A stretch of 42,945 nt of DNA from Cytophagales bacterium (GCA_013298805.1 JAAFIU010000010.1:1-42945), one strand, 5' to 3'; numbered from the stretch's first letter, positions 9,325-16,583 are shown. Notes: generated from the sequence alone by a model not told the origin. A program made the numbers and translations.

Positions 9325-9464
9325 TTGTAACGCTTAATTTCTGAAATGAAACTGAAAATCGGGTTTGAGTAAATAATCAAAACTGACGAAATAAACCACA
9401 AATAAGGTTATGAATAATTACAAAAAATATCATCTTTGACCTTTCTTTCAAACGTGTGTGATAG

Positions 9465-9480
9465 AAACCTACGGAGGTTT
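9465..9480. repeat. Small hairpin before eboB
   Basis: AAACCT (9465-9470), loop ACGG, AGGTTT (9475-9480). Only 6 bp, but it is directly followed by a larger hairpin at 9491-9518, and the pair may act as one leader structure. Confidence 0.4.
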
Positions 9481-9490
9481 TAATAATCAA

Positions 9491-9518
9491 GAAAAGCTTT
9501 TGAGAACAAAAGCTTTTC
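9491..9518. repeat. 12-bp perfect hairpin in eboB leader
   Basis: GAAAAGCTTTTG (9491-9502), loop AGAA, then its exact reverse complement at 9507-9518, ending 24 bp before the first eboB ATG. Its position could let it affect eboB translation or termination; no T-run follows. Confidence 0.6.
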
Positions 9519-9542
9519 GCTTAATATAAAATAATCATTACA

Positions 9543-10562
9543 ATGTGTCTTAATCACGATGAAATAAAGCAGAATCCTTCCCATTTTGAGGAATCGCAAG
9601 CCAATATAGTTTCTTCCAATACAGAATTTAGCAATTACAAGGATTTGATTGCGGGCATGAAGTTTTTTGACCCGCATATTCACATGACCTCCCGTACTAC
9701 CGACGACTATCAGGCCTTGGCGGATGCTGGGGTTGTGGCGATTATTGAGCCTGCTTTTTGGTTGGGTCAGCCCCGAACAGGTTTGGCTACTTTCAAAGAC
9801 TATTACAGTAGTTTGGTTGGTTGGGAACGTTTCCGTTCTTCGCAATTTGGCATTAAACACTATTGCACCATCGGACTCAATTCTCGTGAAGCAAATAATG
9901 AAGCTTTGGCTGAACAAGTAATGGAGATTTTGCCTTTGTACTTGATGAAAGAAGGCGTGGTTGGCGTTGGTGAAATTGGTTTCGACGACCAAACGGCTGC
10001 TGAAGAAAAATACTATCGTTTGCAGTTAGAATTAGCGAAAGAAATGAATTTGCCTGTGCAAGTTCATACGCCTCACCGTGATAAAAAGAAGGGAACTGAA
10101 CGTAGTATGTCAATTGCTTTGGAACACGGAATTGACCCTAAAATGGTTATTATTGACCACAATAATGAAGAGACGGTAAAGTCTGTGCTTGACCAAGGTT
10201 TTTATGCCGCATTTACGATTTATCCATTTACAAAAATGGGTAATGAACGGATGGTAGAAGTTGTAAAACAATATGGTTCGGAGAGAATAATGATTAATTC
10301 AGCCGCAGATTGGGGCATTAGCGACCCTTTGGCAATTCCGAAAACGGCAGCTTTAATGAAAATTAAAGGCATTGCGGACGAAGATATTCGTTTGGTAACT
10401 TACCAAAATGCCATTGATGCTTTTGCTCAAAGTGGGCAAATTAATGTAACCGATTTTGAAGAGCCTGTGGTGATTGACCAAACACAAAAATTCAACGGCA
10501 ATACTATTTTAAGAGGAGGACAGCAACCAAGAATCGACAAAGATGCGATTGTGATTCGATAA
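9543..10562 (+). CDS. eboB: EboB, TatD-like metal-dependent hydrolase
   Basis: EboB belongs to the TatD/amidohydrolase superfamily of metal-dependent hydrolases; its substrate in ebo clusters is unknown. The 339-residue frame shows the metal-binding HIH pair in DPHIHMTSRTTDDY (His45/His47), VGEIGFDD, QVHTPHRD, IDHNN and a final SAADWG aspartate, in the order expected for the TIM barrel. Two starts are possible. ATG 9543 gives a 38-residue N-terminal extension unlike the rest of the family, and ATG 9657 would give MKFFDPHIHM, the usual family beginning. I keep the longer form because the frame is open, but the short form may be the real one. The stop lies 11 bp before eboC, so the two are certainly cotranscribed. 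Probably cytoplasmic, as there is no signal peptide. Confidence 0.9.
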   Translation: MCLNHDEIKQNPSHFEESQANIVSSNTEFSNYKDLIAGMKFFDPHIHMTSRTTDDYQALADAGVVAIIEPAFWLGQPRTGLATFKDYYSSLVGWERFRSSQFGIKHYCTIGLNSREANNEALAEQVMEILPLYLMKEGVVGVGEIGFDDQTAAEEKYYRLQLELAKEMNLPVQVHTPHRDKKKGTERSMSIALEHGIDPKMVIIDHNNEETVKSVLDQGFYAAFTIYPFTKMGNERMVEVVKQYGSERIMINSAADWGISDPLAIPKTAALMKIKGIADEDIRLVTYQNAIDAFAQSGQINVTDFEEPVVIDQTQKFNGNTILRGGQQPRIDKDAIVIR

Positions 10563-10573
10563 GAAATTAAAAA

Positions 10574-11449
10574 ATGAAATATTACTTACAACTGATGCGA
10601 CCTGCCAATTTGGTGACGGCAATTGCGGATATTATGGCGGGTCTTTCAATTGCGAAATTTGTGTTTTCGACTGATAGTTTATCTTTACAGACTATATTTT
10701 TATTGAGTCTTTCAACGGTTGGATTGTACGGTGGAGGCGTTGTTTTTAATGATGTTTTTGATGTTGAATTAGATGCTATTGAACGTCCTGAAAGAGCCAT
10801 TCCAAGCGGAAAAGTTTCTAAGCAGAGTGCTACACTTTTGGGAAGTATTTTATTGGTTTTAGGGATTTCTTGTGCTTTTTTAGTAAGCTTCGAAAGCATG
10901 ATAATTGCCATTGTTGTTGCCATTTTAGCCTTAGTTTACGATAAAATTGGGAAACATCACACTTTTTTAGGGCCAATCAACATGGGATTGTGTAGAGGAG
11001 GAAATCTACTTTTAGGCATGAGTGTAATTGTGTCTTCATTACAAGATTGGTGGTGGATTGGTATTGTCCCTGTCTTATACATTGCTGCCATTACCATGAT
11101 TAGTAGGGGAGAAGTTCACGGGGGAAGTAAATCAATTCTATATTTTGCGGGAATTTTATATGTGATAGTGAGTATTTCTCAAATCGCTTTGTCTTATCAT
11201 TTTGGGAATGTTTTGATAGCACTTCCTTTTGTAATTTTACACATTTATCTCATTTTCAAACCTTTATTGGTCGCAATTCGAAACCCGATTGGGCCTAATA
11301 TTGGTAAAGCCGTAAAAGCGGGAGTACTCGCTCTCATCGTTATGGATGCGGCTTGGGTGAGTGTCTCAGGCAACTTTCCTGTGGCAATTGCGGTTTTGTT
11401 ATTATTACCTTTGTCGATTAAAATCGCAAAATTGTTTGCGGTAACTTAA
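10574..11449 (+). CDS. eboC: EboC, UbiA-family membrane prenyltransferase
   Basis: A 291-residue polytopic membrane protein of the UbiA superfamily, which transfers polyprenyl groups to aromatic or other acceptors in the membrane. The first prenyl-diphosphate/Mg motif NDxxDxxxD is intact (Asn59, Asp60, Asp63, Asp67), followed by RPERAIPSG. The second Asp-rich site is only partly kept, as VYDKIGKHHTFLGP near residue 122 followed by CRGGN; this variant is compatible with EboC but would need checking for activity. About eight or nine hydrophobic helices are visible. It starts 11 bp after eboB. In the ebo model, prenylation or membrane anchoring of a small precursor before export would be the obvious role, but this has not been shown for any Bacteroidota cluster. 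Confidence 0.92.
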   Translation: MKYYLQLMRPANLVTAIADIMAGLSIAKFVFSTDSLSLQTIFLLSLSTVGLYGGGVVFNDVFDVELDAIERPERAIPSGKVSKQSATLLGSILLVLGISCAFLVSFESMIIAIVVAILALVYDKIGKHHTFLGPINMGLCRGGNLLLGMSVIVSSLQDWWWIGIVPVLYIAAITMISRGEVHGGSKSILYFAGILYVIVSISQIALSYHFGNVLIALPFVILHIYLIFKPLLVAIRNPIGPNIGKAVKAGVLALIVMDAAWVSVSGNFPVAIAVLLLLPLSIKIAKLFAVT

Positions 11450-11494
11450 TGAAGGTTTTAGGGTTGGGTTTTATTTTTCAGTAATTATTTTAGA

Positions 11495-11563
11495 CCTCCA
11501 ATAGTAGATAGTTGGAAATACTAACACCTGACCCCTAAGTCCTAATCCCTAATATAAAATTCA
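11495..11563. repeat. Low-complexity degenerate repeat stretch before eboD
   Basis: The 117-bp gap between eboC and eboD contains a stretch built from CCTAA/CCCTAA-like words (ACCCCTAAGTCCTAATCCCT at 11530-11549). The start codon of eboD follows at 11567. This is one of several gene-proximal intergenic stretches with short degenerate repeats, each with a different motif. Confidence 0.4.
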
Positions 11564-11566
11564 ACA

Positions 11567-12709
11567 ATGACTCAAATACAACAATCATTTCAAGTGCCAT
11601 TTACGTACAATGTTATGTTTACGGAAAATATGTTCTCGCTTGAAAATGAGATTTTTATCAATTTTTTGAAAAACTTTGGAAATTCTAATTTCCGAAAAAA
11701 AATACTTTTTTTAATAGACGCTGGAGTAGCTGAAAATCATACTTATCTTCCCGATGCCATCAAAAGCTATTTTGCCAATCAAGAATCAATTACTTTGGTG
11801 TCAGAAATTTTAGTTTTTGAAGGTGGCGAAAAAGTCAAAAATGACCCTCAAGTTTTAGATGCCATCTTGCAAGCCATTGATAAACACGGTATTGACCGTC
11901 ATTCGTTTGTGGTAGCAATTGGCGGAGGAGCATTTTTAGATGTTACGGGTTATGCTTCTGCTATTGCCCATCGTGGCGTAAAATATATCAGAATTCCAAG
12001 TACCGTTTTGTCACAAAATGACTCAGGGGTTGGGGTAAAAAACGGCGTTAACTTCTTCGGAAAAAAGAACTTTCTCGGCACGTTTGCACCGCCAATTGCG
12101 GTATTTAATGATGCAAGTTTCTTGAGAACGTTAAGTGATAGAGATTGGCGTTCTGGTATTTCAGAAGCAATAAAAGTGGCTCTCATTAAAGATTTAGCCT
12201 TTTTTGAATGGTTGGAAACGAATGCAGAGGCCATGGCAAAACGTGATGAGGCGGTTATGTATCATCAGATTTTCAGAAGTGCTGAATTACACGTGCAACA
12301 TATTTCGAGTGGCGACCCTTTTGAATTAGGTTCTGCTCGACCATTGGACTTTGGTCACTGGGCGGCTCATAAATTAGAATATTTAACCAATTTTGAGATT
12401 CGTCACGGGGAAGCAGTTGCCATTGGGATTGCCCTTGATTCGGTTTATTCGCATCTAAAAGGGCAAATTTCTGCCAATGAACTTGCTCGAATCATCACTT
12501 TATTGAAGACTTTAGGTTTTGAAATTTACCACCCAGCTTTAGCCGAAAATGATAAAATTAATCTTTGGAAAGGTCTTCAAGAATTCCAAGAACATTTAGG
12601 CGGAGAATTGACGATAACGCTTTTAGCGGCACTTGGAAAAGGTGTAGAAGTCCACGAAATCGACTTTGAATTAATGAAGCAGTCGGTTGATATTTTGAAA
12701 ATTTCGTAG
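11567..12709 (+). CDS. eboD: EboD, 3-dehydroquinate synthase-like sugar phosphate cyclase
   Basis: A 380-residue member of the dehydroquinate synthase fold, which binds NAD and zinc. The GGG nucleotide loop (119-121, VVAIGGGAFLDVTGY) and the zinc ligands Glu200 (ISEAIK), His264 (DFGHWAAHKLE) and His280 (IRHGEAV) are present, so it is likely catalytic. It departs from true AroB in several places: the usual DASVGGKTG becomes DSGVGVKNGVNFFG, and NLGHTxGHAIE becomes DFGHWAAHKLE. The VKNGVN-x-x-G-x-K pattern recalls other sugar phosphate cyclases such as valiolone synthases, so the substrate may not be DAHP. It follows eboC by 117 bp and precedes eboE by 58 bp on the same strand. It is unlikely to be the housekeeping shikimate enzyme. 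Confidence 0.92.
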   Translation: MTQIQQSFQVPFTYNVMFTENMFSLENEIFINFLKNFGNSNFRKKILFLIDAGVAENHTYLPDAIKSYFANQESITLVSEILVFEGGEKVKNDPQVLDAILQAIDKHGIDRHSFVVAIGGGAFLDVTGYASAIAHRGVKYIRIPSTVLSQNDSGVGVKNGVNFFGKKNFLGTFAPPIAVFNDASFLRTLSDRDWRSGISEAIKVALIKDLAFFEWLETNAEAMAKRDEAVMYHQIFRSAELHVQHISSGDPFELGSARPLDFGHWAAHKLEYLTNFEIRHGEAVAIGIALDSVYSHLKGQISANELARIITLLKTLGFEIYHPALAENDKINLWKGLQEFQEHLGGELTITLLAALGKGVEVHEIDFELMKQSVDILKIS

Positions 12710-12715
12710 TACCAT

Positions 12716-12766
12716 TCTTGAAGTAATCGCTATTTTTCGCAAATCGCTTTTCGCTTAATTATATAT
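12716..12766. repeat. Degenerate TCGC repeat stretch before eboE
   Basis: Four TCGC words occur within 28 bp (12727, 12737, 12744 and 12751), just upstream of the eboE ATG. The segment TTCGCAAATCGCTT (12736-12749) recurs with one change at 29992-30005, in front of another gene. Confidence 0.45.
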
Positions 12767-12767
12767 C

Positions 12768-13970
12768 ATGCAAACTTCCTTTGGACATTTAACATATTGT
12801 AGCAACATTCACACTGGTGAAGACTGGCAACATCATTTTGCCGTTTTGCAAGAAAATATCCCAAGTATCAAGGCAAAAGTTTCTCCAGATGCTCCAATGG
12901 GCATTGGTTTGAGGTTGGCAAACTTAGCAAGTCTTGACTTATTTGACCCAAAAAATCTACAAAGTTTACAATCTTGGCTGACCGAAAATGATTGTTACGT
13001 TTTCACGATGAATGGATTTCCTTATGGTGGATTTCATGATGTGGTGGTAAAAGACCAAGTTCACGCTCCCGATTGGACGAGCGATGAGCGTGTAGCCTAT
13101 ACCATCAGAATGTTTCATTTGTTATCGAAATTACTGCCCAATCATTTAACTGAAGGAGGAATTTCTACTTCACCACTATCATATCGTTTTTGGTGGAAAG
13201 ATGAAACTGCTTTAACGCAAGCCATTCAGATTGCTACGCAAAATATGCTTACAGTGGTAGATGAATTACTTTTGATTGCCGAAAATACAGGTAAAGTTCT
13301 TCATCTTGATATTGAACCAGAACCTGATGGAATATTAGAAAATTCAACAGAATTTATTGATTGGTACCAGATTACTTTGATTCCAATGGCGATTGAACAT
13401 TTTGCTCAAAAGTCTATTTCGGAAGAAAAAGCTATTGAAATTATTCATACTCATATTCGATTATGCTACGATATTTGTCATTTTGGCGTGAGCTATGAAG
13501 AACCACAACCTGCCATTGATAAATTAAATGAGTTGGGAATTAAAGTTGGGAAAATACAAATTAGCTCAGCCATAAAAGTTGATTTTACCTCTGAGGCTGA
13601 AGCAAAATTACAAGCGATTGCACAATACGATGAACCCACTTATTTGCATCAAGTTGTGGCACTTCGTGAAGATGGAAAATTTGATAAGTTCCCAGATTTA
13701 AAGCAAGCCATTGATGGTTTTGAAGATGGAAAATATACCCAATGGCGAGTGCATTTTCACGTGCCTTTGTTCTTGGAAAATTACGGATTATTGAGTTCAA
13801 CGCAATCGGAAATTATCAAAACCTTAGCAATTCAAAAGGAAAAACCGTTTACTAATCATTTAGAAATTGAAACTTATACTTGGGGTGTTTTGCCTTCAGA
13901 AGTACAAGTGCCTCTCAATGAGTCAATTATTCGAGAAATTGCTTGGGTACAAAGTATTTTAAATGTATGA
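12768..13970 (+). CDS. eboE: EboE, sugar isomerase-like TIM-barrel metabolite traffic protein
   Basis: A 400-residue protein with the TIM-barrel fold of xylose isomerase-like enzymes, the member usually called metabolite traffic protein EboE. Characteristic stretches are HLTYCSNIHTGEDW at the N-terminus, FTMNGFPYGGFH near 79, the probable metal ligands in LDIEPEPDG (Glu183) and RLCYDICHFGVSYEEP (Asp235, His238), and GKIQISSAIK. No signal peptide is present, so it is probably cytoplasmic, acting on a soluble sugar- or cyclitol-like intermediate made by EboD; that substrate link is an inference. It lies 58 bp after eboD and 45 bp before eboF, within the same transcription unit. Confidence 0.92.
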   Translation: MQTSFGHLTYCSNIHTGEDWQHHFAVLQENIPSIKAKVSPDAPMGIGLRLANLASLDLFDPKNLQSLQSWLTENDCYVFTMNGFPYGGFHDVVVKDQVHAPDWTSDERVAYTIRMFHLLSKLLPNHLTEGGISTSPLSYRFWWKDETALTQAIQIATQNMLTVVDELLLIAENTGKVLHLDIEPEPDGILENSTEFIDWYQITLIPMAIEHFAQKSISEEKAIEIIHTHIRLCYDICHFGVSYEEPQPAIDKLNELGIKVGKIQISSAIKVDFTSEAEAKLQAIAQYDEPTYLHQVVALREDGKFDKFPDLKQAIDGFEDGKYTQWRVHFHVPLFLENYGLLSSTQSEIIKTLAIQKEKPFTNHLEIETYTWGVLPSEVQVPLNESIIREIAWVQSILNV

Positions 13971-13975
13971 AAGCC

Positions 13976-14012
13976 TAAAATCGAATTTCCATCATCGAAT
14001 ATCGAAGTTAAA
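13976..14012. repeat. Degenerate ATCGAA repeat stretch before eboF
   Basis: The 45-bp eboE-eboF gap contains AATCGAATTTCCATCATCGA followed by ATATCGAAG. Three ATCGAA-type words directly precede the eboF start codon. The same word family fills the gap at 41855-41931. Confidence 0.4.
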
Positions 14013-14015
14013 ATT

Positions 14016-15389
14016 ATGCAAAAAACAGTAGTAATAGATATTGTCGGGCTAAGCACCAGTGTCATTGGTGTGTACACGCCTTTTATAAAAAAATACCTCG
14101 AAGAACATCATTTAACGCACATTAAGCCCGTTTTTCCTGCCGTTACGACCACCGCTCAAAGTTGTTATATCACAGGGAAAAATGCTGATGCTCACGGAAT
14201 TGTGGGAAATGGTTGGTACGACCGTGAGGATTGTGAAGTGAAATTTTGGAAGCAATCTAATAAATTGGTAAAGGGAGAAAAAATTTGGGAAGCTGCCAAA
14301 AAGCAAAACCCCAAATTCACGTGTTCCAAAATGTTTTGGTGGTATAATATGTATTCTTCGGCAGATTTTAGTGTAACACCACGTCCGCAATATCACGCTG
14401 ACGGTGTGAAAGCACCCGATTGTTATTCATATCCACCCGAATTACGGGATAAACTACAAGCTGAATTAGGTATTTTTCCTTTGTTTAGTTTTTGGGGACC
14501 TAATGCCAATATAAAATCTTCAAAGTGGATTGCAGATGCCTCTATTTGGGTTGATAAAGCCGAAGACCCGACGTTATCGCTCATTTATTTACCCCATTTA
14601 GACTATTGTTTGCAGAAATTTGGCGTTGATTTTTCAAAAATCAGTAAAGAATTAGGGGAAGTTGATAAATTAGTCGAGGATTTGGTAACTTATTACCAGA
14701 GTAAAAATGCCAAAATAATTTTATTGTCGGAATACGGTATCAATAACGTAAATCGTCCGATTCATATCAATAGAATTTTACGTGAAAATGGTTTGATTTC
14801 TGTTCGTGTTGAAAAAGGATTGGAGCTTTTAGACGCAGGAATTTCAAAAGTTTTTGCTACGGCTGACCACCAAATTGCTCATGTTTATTTCAATGATTTG
14901 TCTGAAAAAGAGCGAGTTAAAGCTATTTTAGAAAATACAGAAGGCGTTGCGTTGGTTTTAGACGAAGAAGGAAAAAAAGAATATAATCTCAATCATGAAC
15001 GTTCTGGTGACTTAGTTGTTATGGCAGAAGCCGATTCTTGGTTTACGTATTATTATTGGTTTGACGATGCAAAAGCACCTGATTATGCAAGATTGGTGGA
15101 CATTCATAGAAAACCTGGTTATGACCCCGTTGAGATGTTTATGAATCCAAAAAATCCATTTATCAAACTTCGTGCGGCTTATAAATTGGCTCGTAAATTA
15201 TTAGGTTTCAGATATTTAATGGATGTTATTCCATTGGATGCAACGCTTATAAAAGGCTCTCATGGTGGAACTTTAGCACCGAGAGAATATTATCCAATCC
15301 TAATTTCAGATGAAAAGATAGGGGAGGGTGATATTCAAGCGACAGATGTTTATGAGGTAATTTGGAAGTCCGTTTTTGGTAAAAACTAA
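14016..15389 (+). CDS. eboF: EboF, alkaline phosphatase superfamily nucleotide pyrophosphatase-like
   Basis: A 457-residue member of the alkaline phosphatase/nucleotide pyrophosphatase superfamily, with two metal ions and a threonine nucleophile. Visible are the first metal ligand Asp8 (VVIDIVGLS), the nucleophile loop FPAVTTTAQ (Thr44), DAHGIVGNGWYDRE, the ligand in LPHLDYC (Asp196), LLSEYGINNV where classical enzymes have SDHG, ATADHQIAHVY and a C-terminal KGSHGG histidine. The Glu-Tyr in place of Asp-His is a marked deviation, seen in some uncharacterised relatives. The last ebo gene; its stop overlaps by 4 bp the stop of the convergent DUF1275 gene. No signal peptide is visible, so it is predicted cytoplasmic despite family members often being exported. 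Substrate unknown. Confidence 0.9.
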   Translation: MQKTVVIDIVGLSTSVIGVYTPFIKKYLEEHHLTHIKPVFPAVTTTAQSCYITGKNADAHGIVGNGWYDREDCEVKFWKQSNKLVKGEKIWEAAKKQNPKFTCSKMFWWYNMYSSADFSVTPRPQYHADGVKAPDCYSYPPELRDKLQAELGIFPLFSFWGPNANIKSSKWIADASIWVDKAEDPTLSLIYLPHLDYCLQKFGVDFSKISKELGEVDKLVEDLVTYYQSKNAKIILLSEYGINNVNRPIHINRILRENGLISVRVEKGLELLDAGISKVFATADHQIAHVYFNDLSEKERVKAILENTEGVALVLDEEGKKEYNLNHERSGDLVVMAEADSWFTYYYWFDDAKAPDYARLVDIHRKPGYDPVEMFMNPKNPFIKLRAAYKLARKLLGFRYLMDVIPLDATLIKGSHGGTLAPREYYPILISDEKIGEGDIQATDVYEVIWKSVFGKN

Positions 15390-16024
15390 ATTTTTTGCTT
15401 GATTATCAAATACGAAACTATCGAATAAAAAACCACAGGAATCCATAAAATAGAAACGGTTGTGAAATAAAAGGCCGTTATTCCTCCCAAAACAAATCCC
15501 AAAATATTTAAGGTTTTATTAATGAAAGAAGACATAATTGTCTTCTTCATTTCTTTTGAGGCATCGGAGAAGAAATATTTGGCAAAATCTAATCCTGAAG
15601 CCATCACCACACCCGTAATTTGAGAGGGTCTAATTTCGTTTTTGCTGTGATTTGCCCCAAAAGAGTTTTGGATACTCGTTGAAAAGAAGAATAGAAAAAT
15701 TGGAATTGTACCGAGATAAATGGCAACTAACATAATTACCAAATTTGTAATGGTTGGAAGAGCTTTTACATTTGGATTTTTAGCCGTATTTCCAATTACA
15801 AAACAACTTGAAGCACAAAACGAACCTAACCAATAAATACCTATATAAGCCAAAACCCTCACAAAATCCTGCCAATTTATTTGATTAATCTGCTGAATAA
15901 TTGCACTATAATGTCCTGTAACGTTTGTTAATACAATACCAAATAATTTTATGCCTAAAATATTTATTATTCCCGGTATGAATGAAAATACTAAAGCAGC
16001 AATATGAGTTTGTTTGGCGGTCAT
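15386..16024 (-). CDS. DUF1275 (YoaK-like) integral membrane protein
   Basis: A 212-residue membrane protein of the DUF1275/YoaK family, function unknown. The frame reaches 16060, but ATG 16024 is preferred because it gives the usual short N-terminus and places the promoter element correctly. Six hydrophobic segments are visible, with the family pattern PGIINILGIKLFGIVLTNVT near the start and SFCASSCFVIGN in the middle. Its promoter (TATATTTG, minus strand 16058-16065) is overlapped by the same operator as the divergent ArsR gene, so it is very likely a second target of that regulator. Its 3' end overlaps the eboF stop by 4 bp, tail to tail. A role tied to sulfur compounds is inferred purely from shared regulation. 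Confidence 0.85.
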   Translation of the reverse strand: MTAKQTHIAALVFSFIPGIINILGIKLFGIVLTNVTGHYSAIIQQINQINWQDFVRVLAYIGIYWLGSFCASSCFVIGNTAKNPNVKALPTITNLVIMLVAIYLGTIPIFLFFFSTSIQNSFGANHSKNEIRPSQITGVVMASGLDFAKYFFSDASKEMKKTIMSSFINKTLNILGFVLGGITAFYFTTVSILWIPVVFYSIVSYLIIKQKI

Positions 16025-16057
16025 GTATAATTTGATATTTTTTTTGCAATTATAATA

Positions 16058-16065
16058 CAAATATA
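16058..16065 (-). promoter_or_regulatory. -7 promoter element of the DUF1275 gene
   Basis: On the minus strand this reads TATATTTG, fitting TAnnTTTG, 34 bp before ATG 16024. It overlaps the operator at 16061-16084 in the same register as the plus-strand promoter at 16199-16206. Confidence 0.7.
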
Positions 16066-16084
16066 TGATAATGTTTTCATATAA
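16061..16084. promoter_or_regulatory. Operator O1 (predicted ArsR repressor site) for DUF1275 gene
   Basis: ATATATGA, eight bases, then TCATATAA: an inverted repeat matching O2 at 16180-16203. Reading O1 on the minus strand and O2 on the plus strand, the 28-nt segments ending in TATATTTG differ at only three positions (compare at 16057-16084 reversed and 16180-16207). Overlap with the -7 element implies repression. Confidence 0.8.
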
Positions 16085-16179
16085 TATACATCATTAGCAA
16101 AATGCCTCATTAAATAAAATGGGAACTGGTTTTTTATTTTTTTTTCATTTGATGGAACTTGACGAATACCAGTTTAGTT

Positions 16180-16203
16180 ATATATGAAAATATTGTCATA
16201 TAT
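16180..16203. promoter_or_regulatory. Operator O2 (predicted ArsR repressor site) for its own operon
   Basis: ATATATGA (16180-16187), spacer AAATATTG, TCATATAT (16196-16203): perfect 8-bp arms. It overlaps the -7 element and lies 28 bp before the arsR-like start codon, as expected for autorepression. Confidence 0.82.
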
Positions 16204-16206
16204 TTG
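16199..16206 (+). promoter_or_regulatory. -7 promoter element of the sulfur operon
   Basis: TATATTTG fits TAnnTTTG and would place the transcription start near 16213, about 18 nt ahead of ATG 16231. It shares five bases with the right arm of operator O2. Confidence 0.7.
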
Positions 16207-16230
16207 TTTAGTGTTTCAAACATCCAAATC

Positions 16231-16533
16231 ATGGCGACAACAGAAATTAGTCAAGAACGATTAGAAAAAGCTGCCTACATTCTAAAAGCAGTGGCACATC
16301 CAATGAGGATTGCTGTTATAGAATTATTGAATATTCACGAAAAAATGGGGGTCAACGAAATTTGCAATTCACTCAACTGCGAACAATCTTTGATGTCGCA
16401 TCATTTAATAAACTTAAAATTGAAAGGAATTTTAGGCTCAACGAAGGATGGATTAAATGTTTATTATTGGTTAAAAGAAAAAGAAGTAGCCAAATTAATT
16501 AATTGTATTGAAAACTGTAATTGCACGATGTAA
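16231..16533 (+). CDS. ArsR-family winged-helix repressor of the sulfur locus
   Basis: A 100-residue ArsR/SmtB-type DNA-binding protein. The start at ATG 16231 (MATTEISQERLEKAAYILKA) is chosen over an upstream ATG at 16159 because operator and promoter occupy 16180-16206. The winged helix is clear: AVAHPMRIAVIELL, a recognition helix around CEQSLMSHHLINLKLKGIL, and the wing STKDGLNVYYWL. Five cysteines (Cys45, Cys50, Cys92, Cys96, Cys98) allow thiol-based or metal sensing; persulfide-sensing SqrR/BigR-type regulators use two such cysteines. The next gene, 50 bp on, is a persulfide dioxygenase, so reactive sulfur as the signal is a reasonable inference. The C-terminal CIENCNC cluster is unusual. 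It likely represses itself and the divergent DUF1275 gene. Confidence 0.88.
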   Translation: MATTEISQERLEKAAYILKAVAHPMRIAVIELLNIHEKMGVNEICNSLNCEQSLMSHHLINLKLKGILGSTKDGLNVYYWLKEKEVAKLINCIENCNCTM

Positions 16534-16547
16534 TTATTGAAAATCAG
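16534..16547. repeat. Recurring intergenic 14-mer, copy 2
   Basis: TTATTGAAAATCAG follows the arsR stop codon by one base. The same 14 bases occur at 3260-3273 and 29959-29972, all between genes. Confidence 0.5.
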
Positions 16548-16583
16548 ATAGATTATTCTAAAAAAGTAAAATAAAAATAGACA

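Larger units (their letters stand above)
9253..9542. other. eboA-eboB intergenic region with four hairpins
   Basis: These 290 bp separate the first two ebo genes, whereas eboB and eboC are only 11 bp apart. I see no gene. The stretch holds four inverted repeats (9263-9282, 9295-9324, 9465-9480 and 9491-9518) and a CATCTTTG at 9431-9438 that misses the -7 consensus by one base. It could contain a second promoter for eboB-F. Confidence 0.6.

Noticed and set aside
9480-9992. 170-residue minus-strand open frame opposite eboB
   Set aside because: It lies largely antisense to the well-supported eboB gene; its composition is that of a reverse-frame shadow and it has no recognisable domain.
16159-16230. 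Longer N-terminus for the ArsR protein from ATG 16159
   Set aside because: The extra codons cover the operator and promoter and encode a non-family sequence; ATG 16231 gives the normal length.
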